Source of the DNA: Branchiostoma belcheri
Lineage: Eukaryota; Chordata; Leptocardii; Amphioxiformes; Branchiostomatidae
DNA length: 64,000 nt
Reading direction: 5' to 3'
Assembly: GCF_001625305.1 (NCBI RefSeq)
Contig: NW_017804043.1
Span: 1,250,361-1,314,360 of the forward strand
The notes beneath the pieces were generated by a model that worked only from the letters and a program-made list of their open reading frames with translations, ran no database searches and was not told where the DNA came from. Positions 44,485-56,599 of this stretch are shown here, piece after piece. The translations under genes were made by a program, and so were the position numbers. The first letter of the stretch is position 1. Every line of letters starts with the position of its first letter.

Positions 44485-44541
44485 CTTGAAACGATGACGA
44501 AAGTGTGTGTGTGTGTGTATCACTTTCGTCATCGTTTCAAG
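44485..44541. other. Hairpin with a (GT)n loop
   Basis: CTTGAAACGATGACGAAAGTG and its exact complement CACTTTCGTCATCGTTTCAAG flank a short GTGTGTGTGTGTAT loop. It touches the CA array. Confidence 0.9.
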
Positions 44542-44834
44542 CTTTTTTTTCAGTTCGCATCAGTTTTGGGGTTCCCAGAGGATGCCATCCATGCAATCAA
44601 ATCAACATGGCCTACAGTTACATAATGGAGCTTTAAAGCATCTTACGATCATACCGTGTATTACACGGGTATAAACCAAACATGAGACGAAGGGGCAAGA
44701 AATTCATTACCGAACGTGTCTGCTAAAACCTAAAGGCGTCAGCTTGTCTGACCGCGGCGTATTTTCGTCTCGGGAACGACCTTAGTCAAACCGCGGAACG
44801 ACAACTTCAAGTGTGGTAGAACGCCCCTCCACAC

Positions 44835-44994
44835 TAGCCTCTAGTCCATAGCATGCCAAAAACTGGGATTTTGGGGGTCTTCAGGGTCTTTGGGATCTTT
44901 TATGTGCTATTTTCTGATTGCATATAGACAACATAGCCGGCCTGGTTGAATACCCCACCAAACCCCCAGTTCTATAAGCCTGCTACGGAGGCTA
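44835..44994. mobile_element. 160-bp TAGCCTC foldback element
   Basis: It starts TAGCCTCTAGTCCATAGCAT and ends GCTACGGAGGCTA. CCTCCACAC flanks both sides exactly, a 9-bp target duplication. Confidence 0.85.
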
Positions 44995-45104
44995 CCTCCA
45001 CACCGTGATATTTCGTGGTGTAGAGGAGCACGGTTTTAGAATCAGGCATTTTGACCCGGTGTTGAGCCAAATCCTTGAGCTGCCACATACGGAGGTAAAC
45101 ATAA

Positions 45105-45250
45105 TGAAATACCTTTATTGTACATTCATGCCACGACGGGCTAGGTGCAGGTCAAGATATAACAGACACATAACAAACGTATATAGAAAATTGGAGACAA
45201 AAGATGCACTACTTGACTTAGACGTACATACATACATAAGGAACATATAA
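45105..45250 (-). mobile_element. LINE 3'-end fragment
   Basis: The minus strand ends GTACAATAAAGGTATTTCATT. TGCCACGACGGGCTAGGTGC with CAGGTCA matches 57240-57300, consistent with 3' ends of the same retrotransposon. Confidence 0.5.
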
Positions 45251-45574
45251 GGGTACTATACTAGGCTAATACAAAGTGTTCTAGTCACTGAGCTAACATA
45301 GAGAGGTCAACTTCTTCTCGCTTTTTTGTACAGTGAAAAATGTGGGAGCAGATCGTGTTTGTGATACAGGGTTTGTCTAGACGCATCAAAATTATAAAGT
45401 TCATTTCCACTCACTCATACGTGCCTGTATGCAAATCAGCCGTAACCCTGGTCGACCTGTCGGTCGATATGAACATAACGGGCAAGGGTTAGGGTTGGTA
45501 TTAGAGTTAGAGTTAGAGTGATAGTCACCTGTTCTGTGAATCCTTCCGCAAATGTGGTAAATCTTCATAAATAA

Positions 45575-45785
45575 ACAATGTTTACCTTCGCATATGGCCT
45601 GCTCTGTCTACATGTAAGTCCCTGTTGCTATAAAATTACAACATGATGTAATCCAACTCTAGTTACCATGGTGACAGACATCTGGTTCAGGTCGTTGACC
45701 TTATTTGTTTGGACAAGAAGAAGAGGAAGAAGACACAGAGAAAAAACAATATGTTTTCCTTCTGCGAAGGTTAACATAATGAAAC
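45575..45785. mobile_element. TGTTTACCTTCGCA-family MITE
   Basis: Ends AATGTTTACCTTCGCATATG and CTTCTGCGAAGGTTAACAT are inverted repeats. The interior has GTTACCATGGTGACAGACAT. Confidence 0.8.
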
Positions 45786-45860
45786 CAGCTACTAGGTTCA
45801 TTCCCAATCTATCATGCCTGTATACCTGTATGCAAAATCAACCGTAACCCTGCATGGCCT

Positions 45861-45917
45861 CACACACACGCCACACGCACACACACACACGCACACACAC
45901 ACAGCACACACACACAG

Positions 45918-45949
<32 letters not shown>

Positions 45950-45998
45950 CACGCACACACGCACACACGCACACACAGCACACACACACACACGCACA
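45861..45998. repeat. (CA)n microsatellite with CACAG and CACG variants
   Basis: CA-rich tract interrupted by regular CACAGCACAC and CACGCACAC units. Confidence 0.93.
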
Positions 45999-46167
45999 CA
46001 TTCCCAATCAGTATGCGCCTGTTTGCAAATGAACCGTAACCCTGGCCGGACTGTCGGTCGATATGAACATAACGATGTTTTCCGAAGAAGCGGGGTTTAA
46101 CCTGAGATTGGATGCTCGGAAACCTAATTGACCCGTCAGCAGCAATTAGCGTCAAACGCCGTGACTT

Positions 46168-46745
46168 GAATGGAAGATTGGAATTTCCTTGTGGTTATAA
46201 ACCCCAAGCGGCCGTTTTATGTCAATTTCCAATCAGTAAGGATTGTTGGTTTGCAGTAAGGATTGTTGGTTTGCAGTAAGGATTGTTGGATTGCTTATAA
46301 ACCTGCATTTCTCCTCTGGTCTCTCAATCACTGACGAAAGGTAGTGGATGCTAGCTGAAACGTCTGACCGTTTCCAAAATCATATCCAGTTGCTTGAGTA
46401 ACAGGTTTTTTTTTGCGCATCGTATTACCTGGATGTCTAACCTTCACCGGCGTAATTGAATGGAAGATTGGGATTTCCCTGTGGTTATAAACCCCACGCG
46501 GCCGTTTTATGTCAATTTCCAATCAGCAAGGATTGTTGGTTTGCAGTAAGGGTAGTTGGGTCTCTTATAAACCTGCATTTCTCCTCTGGTTTCTCAGTCA
46601 CTGATGAAAGCTAGTGGATACTAGCTGAAACGTCTGACCGTTTCCAAAATCATATCCAGTTGCTTGAGCTTGAGTAACAGTTTTTTTGGCGTATCGTATT
46701 ACCTGGATGTCTAACCTTCATCGACGTAGCAATTCAATTTCAAAT
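46168..46745. repeat. 290-bp tandem duplication containing two MITE copies
   Basis: GAATGGAAGATTGG, GGTTATAAACCCCA and GCGGCCGTTTTATGTCAATT recur at 46168 and 46457. Each half ends with a CAGTTACTCAAG-family MITE (46340-46455 and 46610-46735). CAGTAAGGATTGTTGGTTTG repeats three times at 46235-46290. Confidence 0.85.
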
Positions 46746-46984
46746 CAGTAAGGATTGTTCCGATGCTTTTTGGGGAAAGGGTTGACTGAAAGGTTTGTAA
46801 TGGGTTGACTATTTCCAAGGGAATTCTTTTGAGGCCATCGACTTTCCCCACAAAATGAAAGGCAATTTCACTGTCTTTCATTTAGTGTTTCGTTAATTAT
46901 TTCATTCTGTTATAGTAGAAAGGATTCATTGCTCTAGCTAATCCACGTCTAGTACATGCAGTCGTCCTTCAGTAAGACATTTGA

Positions 46985-47101
46985 AGCTGTACATACATAC
47001 ATACACAAATAGAAACACACAGAGACACACACACACACACATACACGCGAGCGCACGTGCACACACACACACACTCACACACACACATACACACACACAC
47101 A

Positions 47102-47174
<73 letters not shown>
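46985..47174. repeat. (CA)n microsatellite
   Basis: About 190 bp of CA-rich sequence with ATACATACA at its left edge. Confidence 0.95.
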
Positions 47175-47918
47175 AAGAGCATAACAAGGAAAATGACACG
47201 CTCTGAATCCAACGAACATCCGTAACACAGATCACGTAGTAGGTGCTTTGAAATCTCTTTTGGGGAAACCAAAGGAGGGAATTCGATAAAGTTCGTGACC
47301 AGATTCTAACTGCAACAGGAAGTAAGTTATTAGTCTACAGTGGTTGTAATGTAATAAATATCTATATACCTATACAGTTGAATGGATTTTCGTGCAATAT
47401 ATAAGCTCATAATAAACATAGGGTGTCAATGGATAGGTGTACTTGTATTTGTAATGAAACAGATCATTACAATGGTCAGCACAGGCAGAAATAAGCTGCT
47501 TGCTGGTAATGGTAAAAGGAAATCATTTATTTTTTCGTTTCAAACTTATAAGGCCATTAACCAGGACCCGACGTCTGTCACCATGGTGACTGGTGCTGTA
47601 GCAGACACCCTGTAGTGTTGGTTTATGTTATGTAGGGCTGGTCACCATATATATGCATGTGTTCGAGTAAGAATAAACAATAAAGCAGTCATTTGTTTGG
47701 ATAGATAAAAAATGATGAAAGTTCAATACTTGGGTCTATAAAATTGCACTCATTAGTTCATGATTCCACCAACAATAATGTTAGTAGTTCAAATTAGATT
47801 CAGCACAAAATCTCCATGAAGGTACGTACGTGAATATGCAGTCTTACTGATATCGTTTTACAAAAATACACGTGGCACAAGTGGAATTCTGTAGAAAGTC
47901 GACTGAATAAGCATGTAT
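47175..47918. other. Intergenic, no gene seen
   Basis: AT-rich sequence with part of a TGTTTACCTTCGCA-family MITE around 47565-47690 (reverse: GACGTCTGTCACCATGGTGA). Confidence 0.45.
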
Positions 47919-48165
47919 TCAATGATAGATAATCTATTGGGAACTAACACCCACCTCTCGACTTTAGTGCCATGTAGTAGGGGCTTTTTGAGCTGAATTC
48001 CAGTGATTCCAATGTATTCAGTGATAGCAAGGACATTATACATCTGTATAATGTCCTTGGTGATAGATAATCTATTGGAAACGAACACCCACCTCTCGAC
48101 TTTAGTGCCATGTACATTGTGGTAGGGGCTTTTTGAGATGGATTCCAGTTGAATTCTTTGAGATG
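47919..48165. repeat. Direct duplication with a central hairpin
   Basis: TGATAGATAATCTATTGG, AACACCCACCTCTCGACTTT and GGGGCTTTTTGAG occur twice. Between the copies CAAGGACATTATA pairs with TATAATGTCCTTG (48030-48060). Confidence 0.8.
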
Positions 48166-48227
48166 TCTAATCCAGTGACTATGGTCACCATAATATTGCA
48201 GTGGGCGACCTAATAACCGTAGAACAC

Positions 48228-48452
48228 TAGCCTCTATCAGGCACCGCGGATCGCTGAAAAAATAGTAGAAATTGGCCGAAATAAAGGGATAGTATACCAG
48301 AGAAGATCCCGGGCCATAGAAGATCCAATTTCCGTGGGTCGCAAATTGGATCTTCTATGGCCCGAGCTCTTCTCTGGTATACTATCCCTTTTTTCGGCCA
48401 ATTTCTACTACTATTTTTCCAGCGATCCGCGGTGCCTGCCTGGTAGAGGCTA
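48228..48452. mobile_element. 225-bp near-perfect TAGCCTC foldback element
   Basis: Arms of about 100 bp: TAGCCTCTATCAGGCACCGC, AAATTGGCCGAAATAAAGGG, CCGGGCCATAGAAGATCCAA and their complements, around a short loop (TCCGTGGGTCGC). Flanking duplication is not clear for this copy. Confidence 0.88.
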
Positions 48453-48529
48453 GTACTAGTAGACCACCATATCATAAGTATTTGTGAAACACCAGGAGCA
48501 AGTAGAAACAGGAAAACCCCTGACTCCAG

Positions 48530-48600
48530 CAGGACGCCGGGAATCGAACCCGCGCCGAACCTGTGCAGCCAGCTTACCAAGCGACGCACAAACAGCAACT
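48530..48600 (-). mobile_element. tRNA-like SINE head
   Basis: The minus strand reads GTCGCTTGGTAAGCTGGCTG and GCGGGTTCGATTCCCGGCG, giving A- and B-box text and a T-arm-like stem. The full cloverleaf is imperfect, so a pseudo-tRNA or SINE head is more likely than a working tRNA. Confidence 0.55.
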
Positions 48601-48619
48601 CCAAAGATACAAGTGCCAA

Positions 48620-48880
48620 GCTAGAAAGGTAACATTTGCAAGGCAAATGCATAATGTTTACCTTCACATATGGTGTGCTATGTTAATTCTTACTCAAACA
48701 CATTCATATATATGGTCAGACAGGAGTCTAAATCCCTCCTGCTATAAAATTGCAACATGATATAGCCCAAAATTAGTTACCATGGTAACAGACACAACAT
48801 TGGTTCAGGTCTTTGTGGTCACTGTTTGGAGGAGAAGAAGAAACGTAGCAAAAACATGTTTTTCTTCCGTAAATATGAAA
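48620..48880. mobile_element. TGTTTACCTTCGCA-family MITE
   Basis: GGTAACATTTGCAAGGCAAA, AATGTTTACCTTCACATATG, GGAGTCTAAATCCCTCCTGC and GTTACCATGGTAACAGAC. Confidence 0.75.
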
Positions 48881-49635
48881 AGAAAGTTCGATAAAAACCC
48901 CTAAAACACGTCAAAAATAAGCCGAAGCCTAAACCAGATGCTTGGACAGTAGCGCCCAGACCCCACCGTGAGATACGCGGGGTTTACACATTAAAAAGCT
49001 TTTCTTGGGGGATTTTTTGGTAGTTTGTGGCTGCCCACTGCGTGGCTTTCGACTTTAAGCCCTCCTAGACCTTGGGGTTTGGGCTCCACCACGCGATAGT
49101 AGAATGATCGTCAGCAGACCCTTTGAAGCCAGAGGGAACACAAAAGCCAAGTTATCCGGTTAAGAGGATTTACTTGCAAAACACCCGTATAGAATTTGTT
49201 AAAGGCATCCAGTGCAGTTTTTAGGGCTTCTAAACCCGATTTTTCAAAGCCAATATTCTGAGTTGAAACTACACTATCCCAATGTATCCCAACGTCCCAC
49301 ATGGAGCAAAAATTCCCAAAATTCTGACGCAAAATGGTTAATGGAAGGGTAGGCCCTGGACTAAATTCTTAGGGTACCACTCAGAAAATAAAACACTCAT
49401 CTTGGGGGCTGGTTTCTGCAGTTTTAATAGCCAAAAGTGTGAAATACTGACTCAAATGTGGTAATGTGAAGCAGTATGTGTCAATATCACTAATATTGCC
49501 TTATTCAGAATATTTCCAGTTTTGCTGAACTAGCTGAAATCGCATCGGATGCCTTTAAAATGCTGTTGATATACACTTGACCTTACGGGTTTAACATTTG
49601 AAGGTTTAAAGGGTCTGAAGTTTTAATTCTTGAAA
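48881..49635. other. Intergenic, no gene seen
   Basis: Moderate composition; a 73-residue minus frame (49111-49332) matches nothing recognised. AAACACGTCAAAAATAAGCCGA near 48905 resembles 59110, a weak dispersed repeat. Confidence 0.4.
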
Positions 49636-49639
49636 TAAT

Positions 49640-49790
49640 GACACCTTCTTTGTTATGTCTTTCCCGAAGCCAGACGTCTGTCACCATGGTAACCAGTGTT
49701 GGGTTACATCATGTTGCAATTTTATAGCAGGAGGGATTTAGACTCCTGTCTGACCATATGTATGAATGTGTTTGAGTGTCGACATACGTA
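49640..49790. mobile_element. TGTTTACCTTCGCA-family MITE, reverse, partial
   Basis: GACGTCTGTCACCATGGTAA, GGGTTACATCATGTTGCAAT and CAGGAGGGATTTAGACTCC. Confidence 0.7.
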
Positions 49791-50159
49791 CATTTTTTTA
49801 TTAACCTCATGATTCGCCACAAAATAAGGCTCATGGGAGCCCCGCGTAGGATTGTATGCATTTCAGAGTCAACCTTGAAGTTAAACCTTGAAGTTAAAAC
49901 CGAGCGAATTTCCTTGCGGGGGCGCCAGGGTCTGCCACAAATCTGCTGTCTTTGGAGGTGTAAGACCGGCGAAAGTATAGCCTTGGCAACGAACAATGTT
50001 AGTATAAACTTGTGCATTACAGGCTAGTTTATAATGCAATATAATGGGTTTTACGTAACTGGAAAATCGCTGTACTTACCAGAGTATTTTCCACTTATCC
50101 AACATCATTGTTTTGATTCCTTCTATCGTAACTCATACTTCACCAACCTCTGGCAACGT

Positions 50160-50410
50160 CTGTATATCTTGTTGCAAAGCAAATGCGTAATGTTTACCTT
50201 TGCGTATGGTCTGCTCTGTTAATTCTTACTCAAGCACATTCATATATATGGTGACAAGAGTCTAAATCCCTCCTGCTATGAAAGTGAACATGATGTAACC
50301 CAACACTAGTTACCATGGTGACAGACGTCTGGTTCAGGTCATTGACCCGTAGTATGTGTTTGTAGAAGAGGAAACTGAGCAAAAACAGTATGTTTTCCTT
50401 TGGTTAACAT
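50160..50410. mobile_element. TGTTTACCTTCGCA-family MITE
   Basis: GCAAATGCGTAATGTTTACC at the left, the GTCTAAATCCCTCCTGC interior and a TTTTCCTTTGGTTAACAT right end. Confidence 0.75.
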
Positions 50411-50564
50411 AATAACAAGTATTAATATTACTTGTTGAAAAAACGTTGGCGTTTCATACACGCTCGTCCTTGGATGGCAGAAGATAAAAGACCAAACCCA
50501 CACCACTTGTTACTGATATGAAAGCTATCAGCCAGCCAAAAATCACACACGAACAGAAACACAG

Positions 50565-50592
50565 AAACAGAAACACTCACACGCACACACGC

Positions 50593-50650
<58 letters not shown>
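50565..50650. repeat. (CA)n microsatellite
   Basis: CA-rich tract following ACAGAAACACAGAAACAG. Confidence 0.93.
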
Positions 50651-50653
<3 letters not shown>

Positions 50654-51589
50654 GGACCCAGGTCTTTCCACAGTGTGTATCTCACTGGCCAAAAGGAAGC
50701 GAGAACAGAGAATTAAGACATGTAGCCATCATAAGTTATGACCTTGTACGTCTGTTGATGTAAAACATACATACTGCTGAATTCATTACGTGAGTCACAT
50801 GTGGTTGAAAATAACGTTGTTTAAATTTTTCCACCAGCCACCGTATTGGCTTGCTGGACAAAACGCCCCCTGTCGATACACAAGAGAACGGCAATGTCCA
50901 CAAGGTCTCAAATATCCACTTGGCATGATGATGTTCTTGATACTTAGAACTTAAGAACTTTATTTACTAAAAACAACCTCCCAGGAGTGTATCCTGAAGA
51001 TATTGTAGATTACAATATGTACAGCTGTCTAAAACATTTGCTCACTTTAACATTAACAGATTGACAGTATCATGTGATCATTCATCTTTGAAATATTGTA
51101 CTAAAATCTCCGATAGTGATATAAATATACATACTCTGCAGAGGTAAGAGTTAACATACAAATACTCTGCAGAGGTATAAGACGCATAATTCGGTTAGCT
51201 CGGTTAAAGTACAGGTAAAAACTAAAGCACCAAGACTTTCGGCAATCATAGGCAAATTGTAAAACCGTTTGCGTAGCTCACATGTGTATACAGATTTCAT
51301 TGATTCTCGTTTTAGTAATGTTTTCTCTAGATTTTAATCCCTATTACCACTTAACGAAAGTGTGACTTTTCCTTCACCTATCTATATGTACATGTACTCT
51401 ATGTTTTATCATATAATCGACATCGTGTTCAATATGATATTCAAAGTCTCTAAAGTTATCTTTTGTTAAATAAGTATTGAAGTCAGAGTGTAGAACCGAT
51501 CATGTGTCAGCTTTTCATCTTAGTGTAGCTTGATCTTTTTTGCCCCAATGGGATAAAATTATTCATGCACAAATGATACATAATCGGAT

Positions 51590-51935
51590 GAACTTCTCTT
51601 GTTATCCTTTGAAATGAGATGCTTAAGAGCAATACTCTGCATCTCCCTGCGGGACCGCATCCCAAATGCAGAAATCCGGTCAAGACTCGGGGCAGAACAA
51701 ACCATCACTGACAGGATACGCACTAGAAGGCTCAGATGGTTTGGGCATGTGATGCGAAGACCAGCAAACACCTTAAAAACCCTAGACCCCGGGGAAGACC
51801 ACCCAAGAGGTGGAAAGACCAGCTTCAGAGTGACACAAGGCTTACCCTAAGACTAGCAGAGACTATTGCCCTAGAGCTGGTTGGGGGAACCTGGCGGAGA
51901 GAAGCAAGGGGCCAGTACCTGGCCTGAGCGTATAG
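51590..51935 (+). mobile_element. Non-LTR retrotransposon (LINE) remnant, C-terminal ORF2 end
   Basis: The plus strand reads FEMRCLRAILCISLRDRIPN, then TRRLRWFGHVMR and, one frame on, RGRPPKRWKDQL. That is the usual text after the reverse transcriptase domain of non-LTR elements. The frame shift between VMRRPAN and RGRPPKRW shows decay. The fragment lies 60 bp downstream of the PLPP stop on the opposite strand. Confidence 0.85.
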
Positions 51936-51994
51936 GAAGGCAGGTAGGCAGGACACATAATGCTCGTGTCTCTTTCTTGTAGATGTTGCAAAAG

Positions 51995-52317
51995 TTAGTC
52001 ATCCTCTCCGAATGGCGCTCCTACAGTCGCCACGTACCAGGATCGGGCCCGGGAGGCGGCCGCTGCACGGTCCCAGAACAGGTCAGACACAAACAGAACC
52101 TGGGAGGGAAGAAACAGAAGAAACGATATTATAACACACAATCTAACCCTCGGAAGACGGGGAACAACAGACGATAAACCGGACAGTGAGTGAGTGAGTG
52201 ACAATCTAAACTTAGTACTAGAAAGGTAACATTTACAAAGGAGATGCATAATATTTACCATCGCATGCACATATTGTCTGCTGTGTTATTTCTTACTCAA
52301 ACACATTCATATACTAG

Positions 52318-52377
<60 letters not shown>

Positions 52378-55300
52378 TGGTGACAGGAGTCTAAATCCCT
52401 CCTGCTATAAAATTGCAACATGATGTAACCCAGCACTAGTACTAGTTACCTTGGTGACAGTCATCTGGTGCAGGTCATTGCCCTTATTTGGTTGGAGAGG
52501 AAGAAGAAGAAACAGAGCAAAAACATATGTTTTCCTTCTGCGAAGGTAAACATTATAATAACAAAATTAAATTTTTTCCTCACCATTACTCCAGCAAAGC
52601 TAACCCCCAGGGCAATCCCCCGGTTGACTTCGTAGATGTCGTGATGGTAGATCGCCACGCGAGAGTAGGAGTGCCAGACAGCGAAGGCGACAAAAGCTGC
52701 CTGAATGGCGGGCTTGACGAGCCAGGGTCCCCGCCACTTCCAACGCGCCTGGATGTACAACTGTTAAAAAAAATTAAAAAAAAAAGAAATTAAAGTATAT
52801 GTTTACCTTCGGATATGGTCTGCTCTGTTAATTCTTACTCAATGTCAAGTCTAAATGCCTACTATGAAATTGCAACATTATGTAACCCAACACCAGTTAC
52901 TATGGTGACAGACGTCAACAAATGATGCCATTGGCCAGGTCATAGGTCACTGTTTGGAGAAGAAGAGGAAAAAACAATGTTTTCCTTCGGTAAACATAAA
53001 AAAGATCTTAGACTAGAAATGTAACATTTGAGAAGCAAATGCATAATGCTTACCTTCGCATATGGTCTGCTCTGTTGATTCTTACTCAAACGCATTCATA
53101 TAGATGGCCAGACAGTAGTCTAAATCCCTCCTGCTACAAAATTGCAACATGATGTAACCCAACACTAGTTACCATGGTGATAGACATCCGGACACTTCTA
53201 CTGTTACTCGGTACAACAATCGCCGCCTGATTTTCAAATACCAAAGCCTTAGTTTCTTCATTGAAAAACAAACCCTGATTGACTCATTGTGGCGTAATTT
53301 GAGCCATTCTCAGGCAAGCCGGTGGCTTGACACTAGGACGCTAATTGTTCTATTCAATCTGTATGATATAACAGAAGAACTCTATTACACAAAATTGTAG
53401 CAGGTGCAGCGTATGACGACATATACATAGTTGTTGTTACGTAGTTGCTATGGCTAACATTGATCTAACAGTATTAACAGTTTTAACTAAGAAGCTGGTC
53501 TGGTGTCATAGATGATACGGTCTCAAGGAAGCCGCGTCAAATTTCTTTTGAACAGGCGCGTGCGGTAAAGAAAAGGCTGGAGTCGTGCCCCGCACTCGCA
53601 TTGATGTTTAGAGAACGGACGTGAGCCACAGATTGGCGCCAATTTGATTCTTGAGGAAGGAAACGTAAGTTATTATTTTCTTATGTTTACTGAAGGAAAA
53701 CATGCTGTTTTTGCTACGTTTCCTCTTCTTCTCCAAACCAAAAAGGTCTGTTGCCATGATAACTAGTGTTAACTAGTGTTATATATATATACACACATAG
53801 ATGTGTTTGGGTAAGAATCAACAGGGCAGACCATATGCGAAGGTAAACATTAATGCATTTGCTTTGCAAATGTTACCTTTCTAGTTTCTTACTATTATTG
53901 CTAATAGTTATCTTCAGATATACAAATGTGCTTACCGCAAGGTAGATTGCTGTGTAGAAGTGACTCGTGGCGTGTCCAGATACAAAACCCAACCTGTGAG
54001 GGCAATATAATTCACGTTGAGTATTTTCTAATCTCAAAGCAGATCCTAGGGTGGCAAAAAGACACTACAAGTATCAAATTGGCCAGGCAGTATCCATTCG
54101 CCAGAGGGTCCATTGGCCACCCAAGGGGGTTGGACCCTCTGGCCAATGGATACTGCCTGGCCAATTTGTTACTGGTAATCATATATCATACATACTGTAT
54201 TACAATACTGATTTAACATGCTTTCGAAAAAAGTCTCATCTGGGTAGTATAGTATAGGACATAGGGGTTTTCTTTTATACAATAATTCAGTGTCTATCAG
54301 ACACTTTCCTCAGAGCTTCTGACTGGAGTTCTGAAACTGTGACCAGAGGCTCTTAGGAAAGTGCGTGTTTGATATACACTGAAACATAAGCATGGTAGGA
54401 TAAGTTTAATTGTGTACAAGAAAACCCCTATAATATCCTGATCATGCGTTTAAGAGATCATAAAAGACCAGGTTTATGGAGTTATGCTACTGTTTTCACA
54501 CTTACTTTGATGATTCCATGGAGTGCTTGTCTCCAGTGCAGACGTTAGGAAACAGGAGTCCCGTGTTGCTCGTGCAGGTAAAGTTGAGCCCGCACACCTG
54601 TAGAAAGTACGGTCTGAGCTCCCCGACGGTGTACTTTGCAATATACGCTACGGATATCGCCGCACTTAGACCTGGCAAATGAATTAAACATTGTCAGTCA
54701 AGTGGAATTTTGCATTTTAATTATATAGACATTCTTGCAGGCAAATGGAGCTTCTCTGGCCGGGTACCTTCTCTCGCCAATTAATACCCTTTTTAGGCCG
54801 ATTTTACAATTTATTCAGCCTGCAAAAGAAGTCTGGTGGAGACTATCGACCTTTACCGAAGGAAAACATATTTCTTTTGCTCTGTTTCTTCTTCCGTTCC
54901 AAACACTGACCTGGTCAATGACCTGAACCAGACCGTCAGTCACCATGGTTACTGGTGTTGGGTTACATCATGTTGCAATTTTATAGTAGGAAGGATTTAG
55001 ACTCCTGTCACCACATATGTGAATGTGTTTGAGTAAGAATCAACAGATCTAGAGCAGACCATATGCGAAGGTGAACATTATGCATTTGCTTTGCAAATGT
55101 TACCTTTCTAGTAGTGAAATTTTACACAAATCTTTATTTATTTATTTATTTATTTCATCTTATAAACACTTGGGTGGCCTCTTCAACAGTTAATTGTTGA
55201 TTTCCAAGAGGGCCCAGGATTCTAGAGTCCGCAGTGAATAATAACCTCAAAATAAATTTGAGATAATTGCACAAAGATGTTGAAAAGTGGAAGTCAATCA

Positions 55301-56556
55301 CAATCAAGATTTTTTTTCAACTAAAATATTTCGATTTTTGTGTAAAAATTTACGTAATGCCGCTTAAAGTGGCGCAACTAGCAAACATCACTGTATCATC
55401 CGCACTGGTTAGTGTCTTAACACGTGAGCGAGTGATCATATGTCAGCTTTTCATGTCAGTGTAGCTTGATCTTTCTTCCCCAACGGGAGAAATAAAACCT
55501 TTGAAGCATCCTTTGCTTTGTTCAGGAACATAATGTGATTTGACCCCTAGTTACTTGTGTTATTCATTACGCAAATACCCTCTAGGCATAACAACCAAGG
55601 AAGTCCCATTTTGCTAGCCTGAGTGTCAGCCTTTTTAGCTTTCGTCCGCTCTGCACGATCAGCTACCGGTCTAAATTACATTTCTTAGCACATTTTCGTC
55701 ATCATGTCTTAAGGCGCGGTCACATTTCCCAACCTGGGGCCCGGCCGGACAGTCGTTTGGAACGAAAATTATGATATAAGACAGCAAAACACACAAACAA
55801 AAAGTTTTAGAAAATTAACCATGAGCACTATTTGTGCATGCTCTTAATACAAATTGTTTATTTTTTGTATACGCAAACAACCCGGCCGGGCCCAGGCTTG
55901 GAAATGACATAGCCCAAAACATACTACGTGAGGCGTCTCTTTACTTTTTTGGTACCACCCATAAATAGTCAACCCCTTAGACATAGTTTTAGACATAATT
56001 ATAGCTTTAGACAACTACCTTTTATCATGTAGATTTTCATCATCATTATAATTTTTAATTATAGATTTATGTAGATTTTAATTATTTTATACTCTGTTTC
56101 ATTGCTCTTTTATATTTGTAATTTGCAATTAGCCCCCAGGCACGAATTTACAATAAACTTCTATAAAGGTTGACACCCAGGCTAACGCTTTGCTTACCAA
56201 AGAAGAACAGGACGGTATTTTTGAAGAGGCGCGCGAAGAAGTTGGTGAGAATGTCGCTGTACTCCTGTTGACCCGCGTTCCCTCTGTCGTTGAGCGATCT
56301 TTTCTCTCGGAAATATAAAGCCAGCTCTCCTAACACGAACTAGGCAAGAAGCAAAGAAACGTTATGTGTATTTATAGTACTTATTACAAATTAATGCATT
56401 GGTTAGAGAAGTTGGCAAAGTAATATATTCGAATAGAACTCGTTTTCTAGACATTTTCGGGCCATTATGTTTAGGTTTTCGATAACGTTTGGCTACCATT
56501 CAAAATTCATGACCCTAGGCCCTACACACACCCATATACACAACTCCATGCATATA

Positions 56557-56599
<43 letters not shown>

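Noticed and set aside
44059-44625. 188-residue plus-strand frame starting near the GALNT promoter
   Set aside because: Most of it is the CA microsatellite translated as His-Thr; the remainder has no family similarity. The ATGGCGG start looks like a YY1 site.
48530-48600. Functional tRNA gene on the minus strand
   Set aside because: A and B boxes are present but the acceptor and D arms do not pair cleanly; a SINE head or pseudo-tRNA fits better.
51990-52760. PLPP as an inactive PLPPR-type protein because of the altered C3
   Set aside because: C1 (K..RP) and C2 (SGH) are intact, which the PLPPR branch lacks; only the last C3 residue differs.
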